From the NCBI GenBank assembly GCA_036379355.1, contig DASVGV010000072.1:1-14052 (forward strand): a stretch of 14,052 nt of DNA, read 5' to 3'. Position 1 is the first letter of the stretch. Each line of letters opens with the position of its first letter. The position numbers were made by a program, and so were the translations under genes. The notes below the pieces were generated by a model. The model did no database searches. It saw nothing but the letters and a program-made list of their open reading frames with translations, and was not told where the DNA came from. This document shows, in pieces, positions 1-6,901 of this stretch. The DNA is from CAJCIY01 sp036379355. Lineage in GTDB: Bacteria > Actinomycetota > Actinomycetes > Mycobacteriales > CAJCIY01.

Positions 1-547
1 GGTGCTTCGGCGCGTCGGGGTCGGTGCGCGTGAGCATGAAGATCGCATCGGAGAGGTGCGCGCCGGAGGTCCAGATCTTCTGGCCGTTGACGACGTACTC
101 GTCGCCGTCGCGGACGGCCGCGGTCTTGAGCGACGCCAGGTCCGATCCGGCGTTCGGCTCGGAGAAGCCCTGCGACCACCAGATCTCGCCGTTGGCGGTC
201 TTGGGCAGGAAGCGCTTCTTCTGCTCCTCGCTGCCGAAGTTGGCGATGACGGGTCCGACCATGGCGGAGTTGAACGCGAGGGGCGCCGGGACGTTGGCCA
301 TCACCATCTCTTCGGACCACAGGTGCCGCTGGAGGGCGGTCCAGTCCTTGCCGCCCCACTCGACCGGCCAGTGCGGCACCGCGACGCCGTGCTCGTCCAG
401 GATCTTCATCGTCCCGGTGATGTCGTCGCGGGTCGGGTGTCCCCCGCGGGCCAGGCGTTCGCGCATCTCGGCGGGTAGCTCGCTGCGGAAGAACTCCCGT
501 GCCTTCTCGGCGAAGTCGCGGTCTTCCTTGCTGAGGGCGATGTTCAT
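1..547 (-). CDS. Acyl-CoA dehydrogenase, N-terminal part (cut by window edge)
   Basis: This flavoenzyme would oxidise the alpha-beta bond of an acyl-CoA to an enoyl-CoA and pass electrons to ETF. Only the first 182 residues lie in the window; the C-terminal helical domain with the catalytic base is outside it. Residues 1-115 are the all-alpha N-terminal domain (start MNIALSKEDRDFAEKAREFF, then NFGSEEQKKRFLPK). Residues 123-137 (WWSQGFSEPNAGSDL) match the family's FAD/substrate-binding signature, followed by the beta-domain stretch VVNGQKIWTSGAHLSD. The ATG at 547 has AGGAG (554-558) six bases upstream, which fixes the start; an ATG five bases earlier is out of frame. The sequence resembles the FadE-type dehydrogenases common in actinobacterial lipid and steroid catabolism, but the substrate cannot be read from this part. 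It reads the same way as the DUF1501 gene, 88 bases upstream. Confidence 0.93.
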   Translation of the reverse strand, partial: MNIALSKEDRDFAEKAREFFRSELPAEMRERLARGGHPTRDDITGTMKILDEHGVAVPHWPVEWGGKDWTALQRHLWSEEMVMANVPAPLAFNSAMVGPVIANFGSEEQKKRFLPKTANGEIWWSQGFSEPNAGSDLASLKTAAVRDGDEYVVNGQKIWTSGAHLSDAIFMLTRTDPDAPKH

Positions 548-553
548 GCCATG

Positions 554-558
554 CTCCT
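554..558 (-). promoter_or_regulatory. Ribosome binding site of the acyl-CoA dehydrogenase
   Basis: AGGAG on the minus strand, six bases before the ATG at 547. It selects this ATG over an overlapping out-of-frame ATG at 552-550. Confidence 0.7.
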
Positions 559-571
559 GAACGCTCTGCCG

Positions 572-594
572 AGGGGTCGAGACCTCTGACACTA
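572..594 (-). promoter_or_regulatory. Possible -10 box and imperfect operator before the acyl-CoA dehydrogenase
   Basis: On the minus strand TAGTGT (594-589) fits the actinobacterial TANNNT -10 pattern. Just downstream of it lies an imperfect inverted repeat, AGGGGTC (572-578) and GACCTCT (581-587) with a two-base spacer and one mismatch. It would sit at the start of the transcript, where a repressor could bind. No good -35 box is visible, so the call is weak. Confidence 0.25.
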
Positions 595-611
595 CAAGGC
601 GCGTCCGGCGC

Positions 612-625
612 CTCGCCGCGGCGAG
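612..625. repeat. Perfect 14-base palindrome between DUF1501 and acyl-CoA dehydrogenase genes
   Basis: CTCGCCGCGGCGAG is its own reverse complement and lies 11 bases beyond the DUF1501 stop codon at 636-638. It could form a short stem in the DUF1501 transcript or be a protein-binding site. No T-run follows it on the minus strand, so it is not a classical intrinsic terminator, and GC-rich palindromes of this size occur by chance in such DNA. Confidence 0.3.
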
Positions 626-635
626 CGCGGGAGGC

Positions 636-1850
636 TCAGGCCAGCAGGGGCAGCCCGGAGAAGCTCTTTCCCAGCACCGGCTCGGGATCGGCGCCGAGGA
701 CGCCGGTGAGCACCCCCGCGTAGACGTCGCGAAAGTCGGTGGTGACGGCGAGGTTTCCCATGATCAGGTGGGTCAGACTGGGCTCGTCCCCGTAGAACCC
801 TCCGCGGACCCGCGTGCCGGCTACCAGGACGGGGGCCGAGGTGCCGTGGTCGGTGCCGCCGCTGGCGTTCGCGTGGGTCCGGCGCCCGAACTCGCTGTAG
901 ACCAGCACGGTCACCGGATGCGCGGCGGTGGCGACCGACGCGAGGAACGTGCCCAGCCCGGAGTCCAGCTTGCCGAGCAGGGCGGTCTGGGTGGCCTTCT
1001 CGTCTGCATGCGTGTCGAAACCGCCGAGGTCGACGCCGTACACGCGCGTCGGGACGCCGGCATGGATGCACCGGGCGACGAGGTCCAGCTGCGGGCCGAG
1101 CGCGCCGGCGTCGTTCGTGCTGGCGTCGCTCGGCGTGACGCCGGCGAGCGTCGGTCCGAGCTGGGACGCGACCGCTGCGAGGTCGGCGCCGGACAGGGCG
1201 ACGCCGGCCTGGGGCTGGTCGGGGCGGCTGACGTTGAGGGCGGTGTACGCCCGGCCCAGCACGCCGGCGGGCAGCCGGATCGGGCCCGGTGCGACCGCCG
1301 CGGCGGACGTCGTGGCCCCGGCCATGAACGGCGGCATCGTCGGGCCGAGGGAGACCGCGCGGATCGGGTCGTGCCCCGACGCTCGCTCCTCCACGTCGAG
1401 CCAGCGTCCGACCCACCCGGTGCCGCTGGGCGACCCGGGCGAGGCGGTCTGCCAGATGTCCATGGACACGAAGTGCGACTGCTGCGGGTCGGGATAGCTC
1501 ACCCCGCGCACGATGGCCAGGTGGCCGGCGCGCCACTGCGCGGCAAGTCCCTTCATGACGCCGTTGAGCGCCAGCCCCTCGGACAGGGGGATCGTCTCCG
1601 ACGCCTGCAGGGCCAGGTCGCCGCGCGCATCGTGGTACGCCGGGTCGTCGATCGGCACGAGCATGCTGAGCCCGTCGTTGCCGCCGTACAGCGTCACCAC
1701 CACCAGCACGCCCGTCCCGGCCGGCAGGGGCCGCGACTGCGCGGCGGCGAACAGCTCGTGCACGCCGAACGCGCCCGAGCCGGCCAGCAGCGCCCCGGCA
1801 CCGGCGACGCCCGAGGCCTTCAGGAACCGCCGTCGCGTCATCGTGTCCAT
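636..1850 (-). CDS. DUF1501 family protein with Tat signal peptide
   Basis: A 404-residue protein of the DUF1501 family, which I recall as related to the sulfatase/alkaline phosphatase fold; its reaction is not established. The N-terminus has a twin-arginine motif (RRRFLKASG, residues 6-14), a hydrophobic stretch GAGALLAGSGAFGV and an AAA region near 35-37, so folded export through Tat is likely. Family marks are GGNDGL (56-61), QSHFVSMDIWQT (about 124-135), GGFDTH (276-281), EFGRR (320-324) and GGTDHGT (331-337); the His and Asp residues could be metal ligands. The start is the ATG at 1850, with AAGGAG five bases upstream; an in-frame ATG three codons later is spaced less well. The stop of the upstream DUF1800 gene ends 10 bases before this start, so the two are co-transcribed and probably coupled. 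This pairing is common in actinobacteria and planctomycetes and suggests one exported system. Confidence 0.92.
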   Translation of the reverse strand: MDTMTRRRFLKASGVAGAGALLAGSGAFGVHELFAAAQSRPLPAGTGVLVVVTLYGGNDGLSMLVPIDDPAYHDARGDLALQASETIPLSEGLALNGVMKGLAAQWRAGHLAIVRGVSYPDPQQSHFVSMDIWQTASPGSPSGTGWVGRWLDVEERASGHDPIRAVSLGPTMPPFMAGATTSAAAVAPGPIRLPAGVLGRAYTALNVSRPDQPQAGVALSGADLAAVASQLGPTLAGVTPSDASTNDAGALGPQLDLVARCIHAGVPTRVYGVDLGGFDTHADEKATQTALLGKLDSGLGTFLASVATAAHPVTVLVYSEFGRRTHANASGGTDHGTSAPVLVAGTRVRGGFYGDEPSLTHLIMGNLAVTTDFRDVYAGVLTGVLGADPEPVLGKSFSGLPLLA

Positions 1851-1855
1851 GCCGG

Positions 1856-1861
1856 CTCCTT
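1856..1861 (-). promoter_or_regulatory. Ribosome binding site of the DUF1501 gene
   Basis: AAGGAG five bases before the ATG at 1850. Its first base is the last base of the DUF1800 stop codon (TGAAGGAG), an arrangement favouring translational coupling of the two genes. Confidence 0.75.
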
Positions 1862-3147
1862 CAGCGGGTCACGTACTCGGGGGACACCAAGGCGGTGGCG
1901 ACGAGCGCGGCGGGGTCGGAGCCCGCCGCCTGCAGCGCTGCGGTCGTCTGCGGCCCGAACCCGTCCGGCAGGGACAGCAGCCGCGCGGTGGCCGAGACCC
2001 GTTGTGCCGCAGGAACATCGGACACCGAAGACAGGTCCGCCGCTCGTACGCAGCGCTCGGCGAACGTGACGCGCGCGAGAGCCGCCGCGGTGGTGAGCCA
2101 GGACTGCCCGGCGGGCCAGCCGCCCACGTTCGGCGGCTGGAACGGCACCTGACCCATGCCGGCGAGGGCGGGGCCCGGCCGGACCTTCGCGGGGTCGAGC
2201 CCCAGCTGGCGCAGAGCGCCCACGGCGTACTCGATCGGCTGGGCGACCAAAGCTCCCTTGGCGGCACGGAACGCCGGGTCGCCGAAAAGCCGGGGCAGCA
2301 GCGCCGTCACGTCGACCGGTGCGGCCGGCGTGAGACGGGTGACGGCGGGGTCGGTCGTCGTCGCAGGCGCGGCGAACCGGTTCCACAGCCGGGTGGTCAG
2401 GAACCGGGCGCTGTCGGCGCGGCCGGTGACGATGCGGACGACGTCCGTGCCGTCGAGGTCGGCGGTCGTGCCGAGGAAGGTCTTGGTCCCGTTGTCGTGC
2501 CGCTTGGCTATGTCGCGGAAGGCCAGCGTCGTCCGGTCGAACGACCAGCCGGTGAAGGCGCGAGCCCCGGCACGGACGTCCATCTCGGTGTACGTCCCGA
2601 CGCCGAGCGTGAACAGCTCCATCAGCTCCCGGGCGAAGTTCTCGTTCGGGTTCGCCGCGGTGTCCTTCAACGTGTCGAGCCAGATCATCATCGCCGGGTC
2701 CTGCGCGACGGCGAGGGTGAGCTGCGCGAACGGTGCCTGGCCCTGGGCCCGGAAGATCTCGTTCTGGCGGAGCATCAGGGCCGCCTGCCGCACCTTGCTG
2801 ATGCTGGTGGCGAAGTGGCCGTGCCAGAACAGCGCCAGCTTCTCCGGGAACGGGTCGCGCACGGCGACCATCCGCGCGAGCCACCAGGCGGTCAGTGCCT
2901 GGGCCTGCGCCCGCAGCTGCTGCCCGGCTGCCTTGCGCTCGGGACTCCCGGGGTCCCCTTTCGTTGCCACCATCGACACCGCGGGCGGCGGAGTCGCGGT
3001 GACGCCCGGGTCGGTGCCGGTGGGATGCAGGAGGCGCTCGAGCGTCGCGTCCCAACCGGCCGTCTCGGCCGCGTCCAGCTCGGCGGCTGTCGCCCCGAAG
3101 CCGAGCCGGCGGTGCAGGTGCGCGAGGTCGCTGCGCAGCGTGGACAC
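1861..3147 (-). CDS. DUF1800 family protein
   Basis: A 428-residue protein recognised as DUF1800 by the N-terminal DLAHLHRRLGFGAT (residues 7-20), FWHGHFATS (107-115) and the strongly conserved stretch around NPNENFARELMELFTLG (167-183), followed by YTEMDVRAGARAFTGW. The C-terminus ends in the SPEYVTR type typical of the family. The biochemical role is unknown; members are almost always encoded next to a DUF1501 protein, as here. I chose the GTG at 3147 because it begins just before the conserved region. A GTG six codons upstream (3165) is also in frame, and neither has a strong ribosome site. The open frame extends further upstream only through the reductase gene and is not real there. No signal peptide or membrane segment is seen, unlike the Tat-bearing partner, so export would need piggy-backing on DUF1501 or a missed N-terminus. 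Confidence 0.9.
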   Translation of the reverse strand: MSTLRSDLAHLHRRLGFGATAAELDAAETAGWDATLERLLHPTGTDPGVTATPPPAVSMVATKGDPGSPERKAAGQQLRAQAQALTAWWLARMVAVRDPFPEKLALFWHGHFATSISKVRQAALMLRQNEIFRAQGQAPFAQLTLAVAQDPAMMIWLDTLKDTAANPNENFARELMELFTLGVGTYTEMDVRAGARAFTGWSFDRTTLAFRDIAKRHDNGTKTFLGTTADLDGTDVVRIVTGRADSARFLTTRLWNRFAAPATTTDPAVTRLTPAAPVDVTALLPRLFGDPAFRAAKGALVAQPIEYAVGALRQLGLDPAKVRPGPALAGMGQVPFQPPNVGGWPAGQSWLTTAAALARVTFAERCVRAADLSSVSDVPAAQRVSATARLLSLPDGFGPQTTAALQAAGSDPAALVATALVSPEYVTR

Positions 3148-3192
3148 CCCACGAGAGCACCACACCGGTGTTCGGGTCGTGTGAAGGACGCT

Positions 3193-3217
3193 CCCGGAAC
3201 CGGTAAGGGTTCCCGGG
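3193..3217 (-). repeat. Bulged hairpin between the reductase and DUF1800 genes
   Basis: CCCGGAACC (3193-3201) pairs with GGTTCCCGGG (3208-3217) with one bulged C and a six-base loop. It begins seven bases past the reductase stop codon in the direction of minus-strand transcription. It could be a weak terminator or a pause site separating the reductase from the DUF1800/DUF1501 pair. No T-run follows it, so Rho-independent termination is uncertain. Confidence 0.4.
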
Positions 3218-3223
3218 CGGCCG

Positions 3224-3874
3224 TCAGGCTCGGAAGTCGGTCGTGCGCTCCGGACTCGCCTGCGCGAGCAGCTTCCGCAGCTCGTCGGCGCCGGCCCGCG
3301 CGCCGTACGACGGCGTTCCGGGTTGCTGCCGCCAGGACTCGGACAGGGGTCCGTAGTCGACCGCGTCGAAGCCGAGCTCGTCCAGCAGCCCGGTGAGGAC
3401 GCCCTTGGCGTCGGTGTCGTCGCCCGCAATCGGCAGGGCCCAGCGGTCCGGGTCGCCCGCCGGGCGCGCCTTGGTGATCAGGTGCTCGAAGTAGATGCCG
3501 TTGAACGCCTTCAGCACCGGGACGCCGAGCTGCTGGGACACCCAGACCGACTCCGGCGTACCGGCCTCGATCTCTGCGATCTTCCCGTCGCGCTGCTGCG
3601 GGTAGTAGTTGCCCGTGTCGACGACCACCGGGACGCCCGACAGCAGGCCGGCGGGCAGCAGCGGCACATTCTTCTCCGGGATCGTCACGACCACCAGGTC
3701 CGCCCCGACGGGGGCCTGAGCCGCCAGGACGGCGGTGGCGCCCGTCTCCGCGGCGAGGTCGGCGAGCGTCTCCGGCCCGCGCGAGTTGGCGACCGACACG
3801 TCGTGCCCGAGCGCACTCAGGCGGCGCGTCAGGTTCCCGCCGATGTGGCCCGCCCCGATGATTCCGATCTTCAT
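3224..3874 (-). CDS. NADPH-dependent F420 reductase-like NAD(P)-binding protein
   Basis: A 216-residue protein of the coenzyme-F420-dependent NADP oxidoreductase family, cytosolic. Residues 1-13 form a Rossmann start, MKIGIIGAGHIGG, with the GxGxxG nucleotide loop. NSRGPETL (30-37) is where family members bind the 2'-phosphate of NADP, Arg32 being the likely contact. Later stretches DTGNYYPQQRDG and KAFNGIYFEHL fit the family. True F420:NADP reductases move hydride between F420H2 and NADP, but many relatives this size act on other substrates, so the reaction is inferred only broadly. The ATG at 3874 has GAGAGG five bases upstream and starts exactly at the Rossmann strand, while the longer open frame upstream would cross the divergent promoter region. 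It is transcribed away from the MDR gene at 3994 and probably from its own promoter. Confidence 0.85.
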   Translation of the reverse strand: MKIGIIGAGHIGGNLTRRLSALGHDVSVANSRGPETLADLAAETGATAVLAAQAPVGADLVVVTIPEKNVPLLPAGLLSGVPVVVDTGNYYPQQRDGKIAEIEAGTPESVWVSQQLGVPVLKAFNGIYFEHLITKARPAGDPDRWALPIAGDDTDAKGVLTGLLDELGFDAVDYGPLSESWRQQPGTPSYGARAGADELRKLLAQASPERTTDFRA

Positions 3875-3993
3875 GGCACCCTCTCTGCGGACGGCACACT
3901 CGGCCGGCTGCTCGGAACCTGGAACCGCCGTGGGCGTCGGCGCAATCCCGGCCGCCCGAGGTTGCGAGCGCAGACCCGGGGAACGGTGACACG
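3875..3993. promoter_or_regulatory. Divergent intergenic region between reductase and MDR gene
   Basis: This 119-base gap must hold promoters for both divergent genes. A tandem direct repeat GGAACC-T-GGAACC lies at 3914-3926 and could be a regulator site. On the plus strand TTGCGA (3962-3967) resembles a -35 box, but no TANNNT box follows at 17 bases. I see no convincing -10 box on either strand. Confidence 0.35.
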
Positions 3994-4923
3994 GTGCGAG
4001 CGATCGGCGTGACGGAGTTCGGCGGCATCGACAGCCTCCGGACTCTCGACCTGCCCGAGCCGCACCCCGGTCCGGGGCAGGTGCGCATCCGCGTCCGGGC
4101 GGCAACGGTGAACCCGACCGACGTCGGGCTGGTGTCGGGTCGCTACGAGCTACGGGGCGACGGTCCCTGGGTCCCGGGGGCCGAGGCCGCGGGCACCGTC
4201 AGCGAGGTCGGCGAGGGGGCGGACTTCGCTGTCGGTGACCCCGTGGCCGCGATCGTGGTGCCCTACTCGCGCACCGGCGGCGCCTACTGCGACGAGGTGA
4301 TCGTCCCCGCCGACCAGGTCGTGCGCGTCCCCGACGGGGTCGACGCGGTCCACGCGGCGACCCTGCCGATGAACGGGCTGACGGCCGCGCTGACGGTCGA
4401 GCTGCTTCGGGTGTCGCCGGGCCGGACGGTCGCGGTCACCGGCGCAGCGGGAGCGTACGGCGGGTACGTCGTGCAGCTGGCGAAGGCTGACGGAGCCCGC
4501 GTCGTGGCCGACGCGAAGGAGTCCGACCGGGACCTCGTCGCGGCACTAGGCGCCGACGACGTGGTCCGGCGAGGGGACGACGTGGCCGACCGGATCCGCG
4601 CGCTCGTCCCGGACGGTGTCGACGGCCTGGCCGACGGCGCCGTGCAGCACGAACTGGTGGCACCGGCGGTCCGGGACGGTGGGCGGTTCGTGAGCATTCG
4701 CCGGTGGACGGGGCCGGCCGGGCGTGGCATCGAGGTGATGTCGCTGCTGGTCTACGAGCATGCCGCGCGGACGGACCTGCTGCGCCGGCTGGTGTCCCTT
4801 CTCGAGTCGGATGCGATCACCCTGCGGGTGGCAGATGTTCTTCCTGCGGAGCAGGCGGCGGACGCCATGCGCCGGCTGGCCGAGGGCGGAGTTCGCGGCC
4901 GCCTCGTCCTGGACTTCTCCTAG
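3994..4923 (+). CDS. MDR-family NADP-dependent quinone oxidoreductase-like protein
   Basis: A 309-residue medium-chain dehydrogenase/reductase of the zinc-free quinone oxidoreductase type, expected to reduce a quinone or an enone with NADPH in the cytosol. The N-terminal GroES-like domain has MRAIGVTEFGG, the stretch PGPGQVRIRVRAATVNPTD and VPGAEAAGTVSEVG. The cofactor domain has the MDR nucleotide loop AAGAYGG (residues 151-157) after a VAVTG strand. Instead of the common PxxGxT linker region the protein has ATLPMNGLTAALTVE, still family-like. No structural or catalytic zinc cysteine cluster is seen. The GTG start at 3994 matches the usual N-terminus; GGGGAACGG lies about ten bases upstream. 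The stop is 86 bases before the phosphatase start. Being divergent from an F420-type reductase suggests a shared redox or detoxification role, but that is inference. Confidence 0.9.
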   Translation: MRAIGVTEFGGIDSLRTLDLPEPHPGPGQVRIRVRAATVNPTDVGLVSGRYELRGDGPWVPGAEAAGTVSEVGEGADFAVGDPVAAIVVPYSRTGGAYCDEVIVPADQVVRVPDGVDAVHAATLPMNGLTAALTVELLRVSPGRTVAVTGAAGAYGGYVVQLAKADGARVVADAKESDRDLVAALGADDVVRRGDDVADRIRALVPDGVDGLADGAVQHELVAPAVRDGGRFVSIRRWTGPAGRGIEVMSLLVYEHAARTDLLRRLVSLLESDAITLRVADVLPAEQAADAMRRLAEGGVRGRLVLDFS

Positions 4924-4935
4924 TTCGCGCCCCGT

Positions 4936-4954
4936 GTCCGCCCCGCGGTCGGAC
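4936..4954. repeat. Short inverted repeat after the MDR gene
   Basis: GTCCG (4936-4940) and CGGAC (4950-4954) flank a nine-base GC-rich loop 13 bases past the MDR stop codon. It may be a weak terminator stem. The five-base stem without a T-run gives little support. Confidence 0.2.
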
Positions 4955-4980
4955 GTCACCCGGAACCGCACGCTGCTGGC

Positions 4981-5013
4981 ATGCTGGCGCGTGTGACGAG
5001 GCGGCGCGGGTGA
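4981..5013 (+). CDS. Possible 10-residue leader peptide before the phosphatase gene
   Basis: An ATG at 4981 opens a frame of ten codons (MLARVTRRRG) that stops with TGA at 5011-5013. The stop overlaps the phosphatase GTG (5010-5012) as GTGA. If translated, it would couple ribosomes into the phosphatase. There is no clear ribosome site before the ATG, and such a short frame can arise by chance. Confidence 0.15.
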   Translation: MLARVTRRRG

Positions 5014-6527
5014 GCCTGGCGGACGACCTGCAGGCGCTGCTGACCGGCGAGACCGAACCGTACGTCGTGCTCGGGCCGGAGCAGGTGGTCGTGGCGGTCA
5101 GCGACGCCTTCGCCGCCGCCCTCGGGCTCGCCCCCGACGAGCTGCGGGGCCGGATGTTGCTCGATGCGCTGCCGTCCGAGGCGGAGGACCGCACGGACGT
5201 GTCAGCGCTGCTGCGCGCGCGGGTGGCCGAGGCCGACCTGCGCCGGCAGGCGCAGAAGCTGACTGCTGCCCTGTACGCCGAGGAGGTGGCCGGGCGGCGA
5301 GTCCGCAGCCTCGCGCAGGTCGCCCTGGCCCTGACTACCGCGTCGACGATCGACGCGCTGCCGTCGATCATCGCTCAGGGGTTGGACGTCCTCGACACCG
5401 ACGGCGGTGGGCTGATCGTCCCGGGCCCCGGCGGTGGCTGGCTGGTCGTGGCCACCGCCGGCGGCGTCGCCGACCACGGCGGCGAGGAGCTGCCGTACGA
5501 CAGTCCGCTCCCCGCTCCGTACGTCGGACGGACCGGGCAGCCGCTCCTGCTGCTCGACGCGGCGGCGGCCGCAGCGTTCGACCCCGAGGTGATGCGGGAG
5601 CTGTCCGAGCGAACGGGCCGCGAGGCCTGGGCGTGCCTGCCGATCACCGCGGGAACCGAGGTCCTCGGCGTCCTGACCGTGTCCTGGGAACGCCCGCGGT
5701 CCCTCTCTCTCGAGGAGCTCGCGCTCCTGGATGGGTTCGCGGCGCAGCTGGCGACCTCGCTCCAGCGCATCCGCGCGACGGAGGAGCAGCGGGCCCAGGC
5801 CGAGCGCGCGCTGCGGCTGTCCGAGACGTTGCAACGCAGCCTGCTGACCACACCGGCCGAGCACGAGCTTCTCGACATCGCCGTCCGCTACCTGCCGGCC
5901 GCCGAGGAGGCCCAGGTCGGCGGTGACTGGTACGACGTTTTCGCCACCCGCACCGGCCGCACGCTGCTGGTGATCGGCGACGTCAGCGGCCACGACCGGA
6001 CCGCCGCCGCGATGATGGGGCAGGTCCGGAACCTGCTGCGCGGGCTGGCTTTCGACAGCGACGACGGCCCGGCGGCCTTGCTGTCCCGGCTGGATGCGGC
6101 CCTGCTCGGACTGGACCTCGAGACCCTCGCGACCTGCGTCGTGGTCACCGTGGAACCGGTCGGCGGCGCGTGCCGCATCCGCTGGTCGAACGCGGGCCAC
6201 CTCGCGCCGCTGCTGCGCCTGCCCGACGCCAGCATCACCTCGCTCAGCGACCATCACGACCTGCTGCTGGGGCTCGACCCCGCGACCGAGCGGCACGAGG
6301 GCGTCCTCGACCTGGCCGCCGACAGCGTGCTGCTGCTGTGCACCGACGGGCTGGTCGAGCGGCGGTCCGCCTCGCTCGAGGACGGCCTGGCGCGCCTCGC
6401 CGCGGCCCTGGGCTCGGGCCCCTCGCACGACCCGGAGAAGTTGTGCGAGCACGTCCTCGCCGCGCTCGACGACGGCCGCGGCGAGGACGACATCGCCCTG
6501 CTCGTCGCGCGGGTGGGCATGTGTTGA
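5010..6527 (+). CDS. PAS-GAF-PP2C (SpoIIE-type) serine/threonine phosphatase
   Basis: A 505-residue cytosolic signalling phosphatase. Residues about 10-75 look like a PAS sensor (EPYVVLGPEQVVVAVSDAFA then LGLAPDELRGR), followed by an alpha-helical linker. Residues about 105-255 are a GAF domain ending in LLDGFAAQLATSLQRIR. Residues about 270-503 are the PP2C/SpoIIE catalytic domain, beginning with LSETLQRSLL. Metal-binding motifs are intact: GGDWYDV (304-310), GDVSGHD (323-329), NAGHL (394-398), DGLVERR (446-452) and GEDDIALL (491-498). Relatives dephosphorylate STAS anti-anti-sigma factors in response to signals. No transmembrane segment is seen. The GTG at 5010 has GAGG eight bases upstream and directly precedes the PAS domain; the open frame further upstream overlaps the MDR gene and is not family-like. 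It overlaps the next gene by seven bases, so the two are coupled. Confidence 0.93.
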   Translation: MSLADDLQALLTGETEPYVVLGPEQVVVAVSDAFAAALGLAPDELRGRMLLDALPSEAEDRTDVSALLRARVAEADLRRQAQKLTAALYAEEVAGRRVRSLAQVALALTTASTIDALPSIIAQGLDVLDTDGGGLIVPGPGGGWLVVATAGGVADHGGEELPYDSPLPAPYVGRTGQPLLLLDAAAAAAFDPEVMRELSERTGREAWACLPITAGTEVLGVLTVSWERPRSLSLEELALLDGFAAQLATSLQRIRATEEQRAQAERALRLSETLQRSLLTTPAEHELLDIAVRYLPAAEEAQVGGDWYDVFATRTGRTLLVIGDVSGHDRTAAAMMGQVRNLLRGLAFDSDDGPAALLSRLDAALLGLDLETLATCVVVTVEPVGGACRIRWSNAGHLAPLLRLPDASITSLSDHHDLLLGLDPATERHEGVLDLAADSVLLLCTDGLVERRSASLEDGLARLAAALGSGPSHDPEKLCEHVLAALDDGRGEDDIALLVARVGMC

Positions 6528-6901
6528 GTGGTGTCGACGAGACCACGACCGTGCCGGGCGACGCCCGCGCGGTGCGGCACGCCCGCCGGTTCACCCGCCG
6601 GGTCTGCGGCCAGGCCGGGATCGGCGGGGACCTGTGCGACAGCGCCGTCCTGTTGACCAGCGAGGTGGTCACCAACGCGGTCATCCATGGGCGGAGCGAG
6701 GCGCGCCTGCGGGTGATCGTCGACGCCGGCCACGTCCGGGTCGAGGTCGGCGACGACAACAGCCGGCATCCGGTCGTCCAGCCCGCCGACGACGACGCGC
6801 TGGACGGCCGCGGCCTGCACCTCCTTGCGGTGCTGGCCTCCGCCTGGGGGGTACGGGACGACGCGATCGGCAAGACGGTGTGGTTCGAGATCCGCGCCTG
6901 A
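6521..6901 (+). CDS. RsbW/SpoIIAB-like ATP-binding protein (GHKL ATPase)
   Basis: A 126-residue stand-alone HATPase_c protein of the anti-sigma-factor kinase type. The N-box is SEVVTNAVIHG, with Glu48 and Asn52 as the catalytic base and Mg ligand. VEVGDDN (74-80) is the G1 region with the adenine-binding Asp. GRGL (96-99) is the G2 loop, followed by the usual HLLAVLASAWGV and KTVWFEI end. Such proteins phosphorylate a STAS partner or hold a sigma factor; the adjoining SpoIIE-type phosphatase would oppose the kinase. The start is uncertain: GTG at 6521 overlaps the phosphatase by seven bases, and TTG at 6524 would give a TTGA four-base overlap. No STAS protein or sigma factor is encoded nearby, so its target lies elsewhere. 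Its end overlaps the amidase start if the latter is at 6880. Confidence 0.9.
   Translation: MLSGVDETTTVPGDARAVRHARRFTRRVCGQAGIGGDLCDSAVLLTSEVVTNAVIHGRSEARLRVIVDAGHVRVEVGDDNSRHPVVQPADDDALDGRGLHLLAVLASAWGVRDDAIGKTVWFEIRA

Noticed and set aside
1513..3396. A 627-codon plus-strand frame opposite DUF1501 and DUF1800
   Set aside because: It is composed mainly of Arg, Gly and Ala runs without domains, and the opposite strand holds family-recognisable proteins.
3148..3429. Upstream extension of DUF1800 to an ATG at 3429
   Set aside because: The added residues are noise overlapping the reductase gene in another frame; the DUF1800 domain starts just after 3147.
6094..6879. N-terminal extension of the amidase into the phosphatase and ATPase genes
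   Set aside because: The extension is Arg/Pro-rich noise in a different frame of two certain genes; amidase similarity begins after about 6880.
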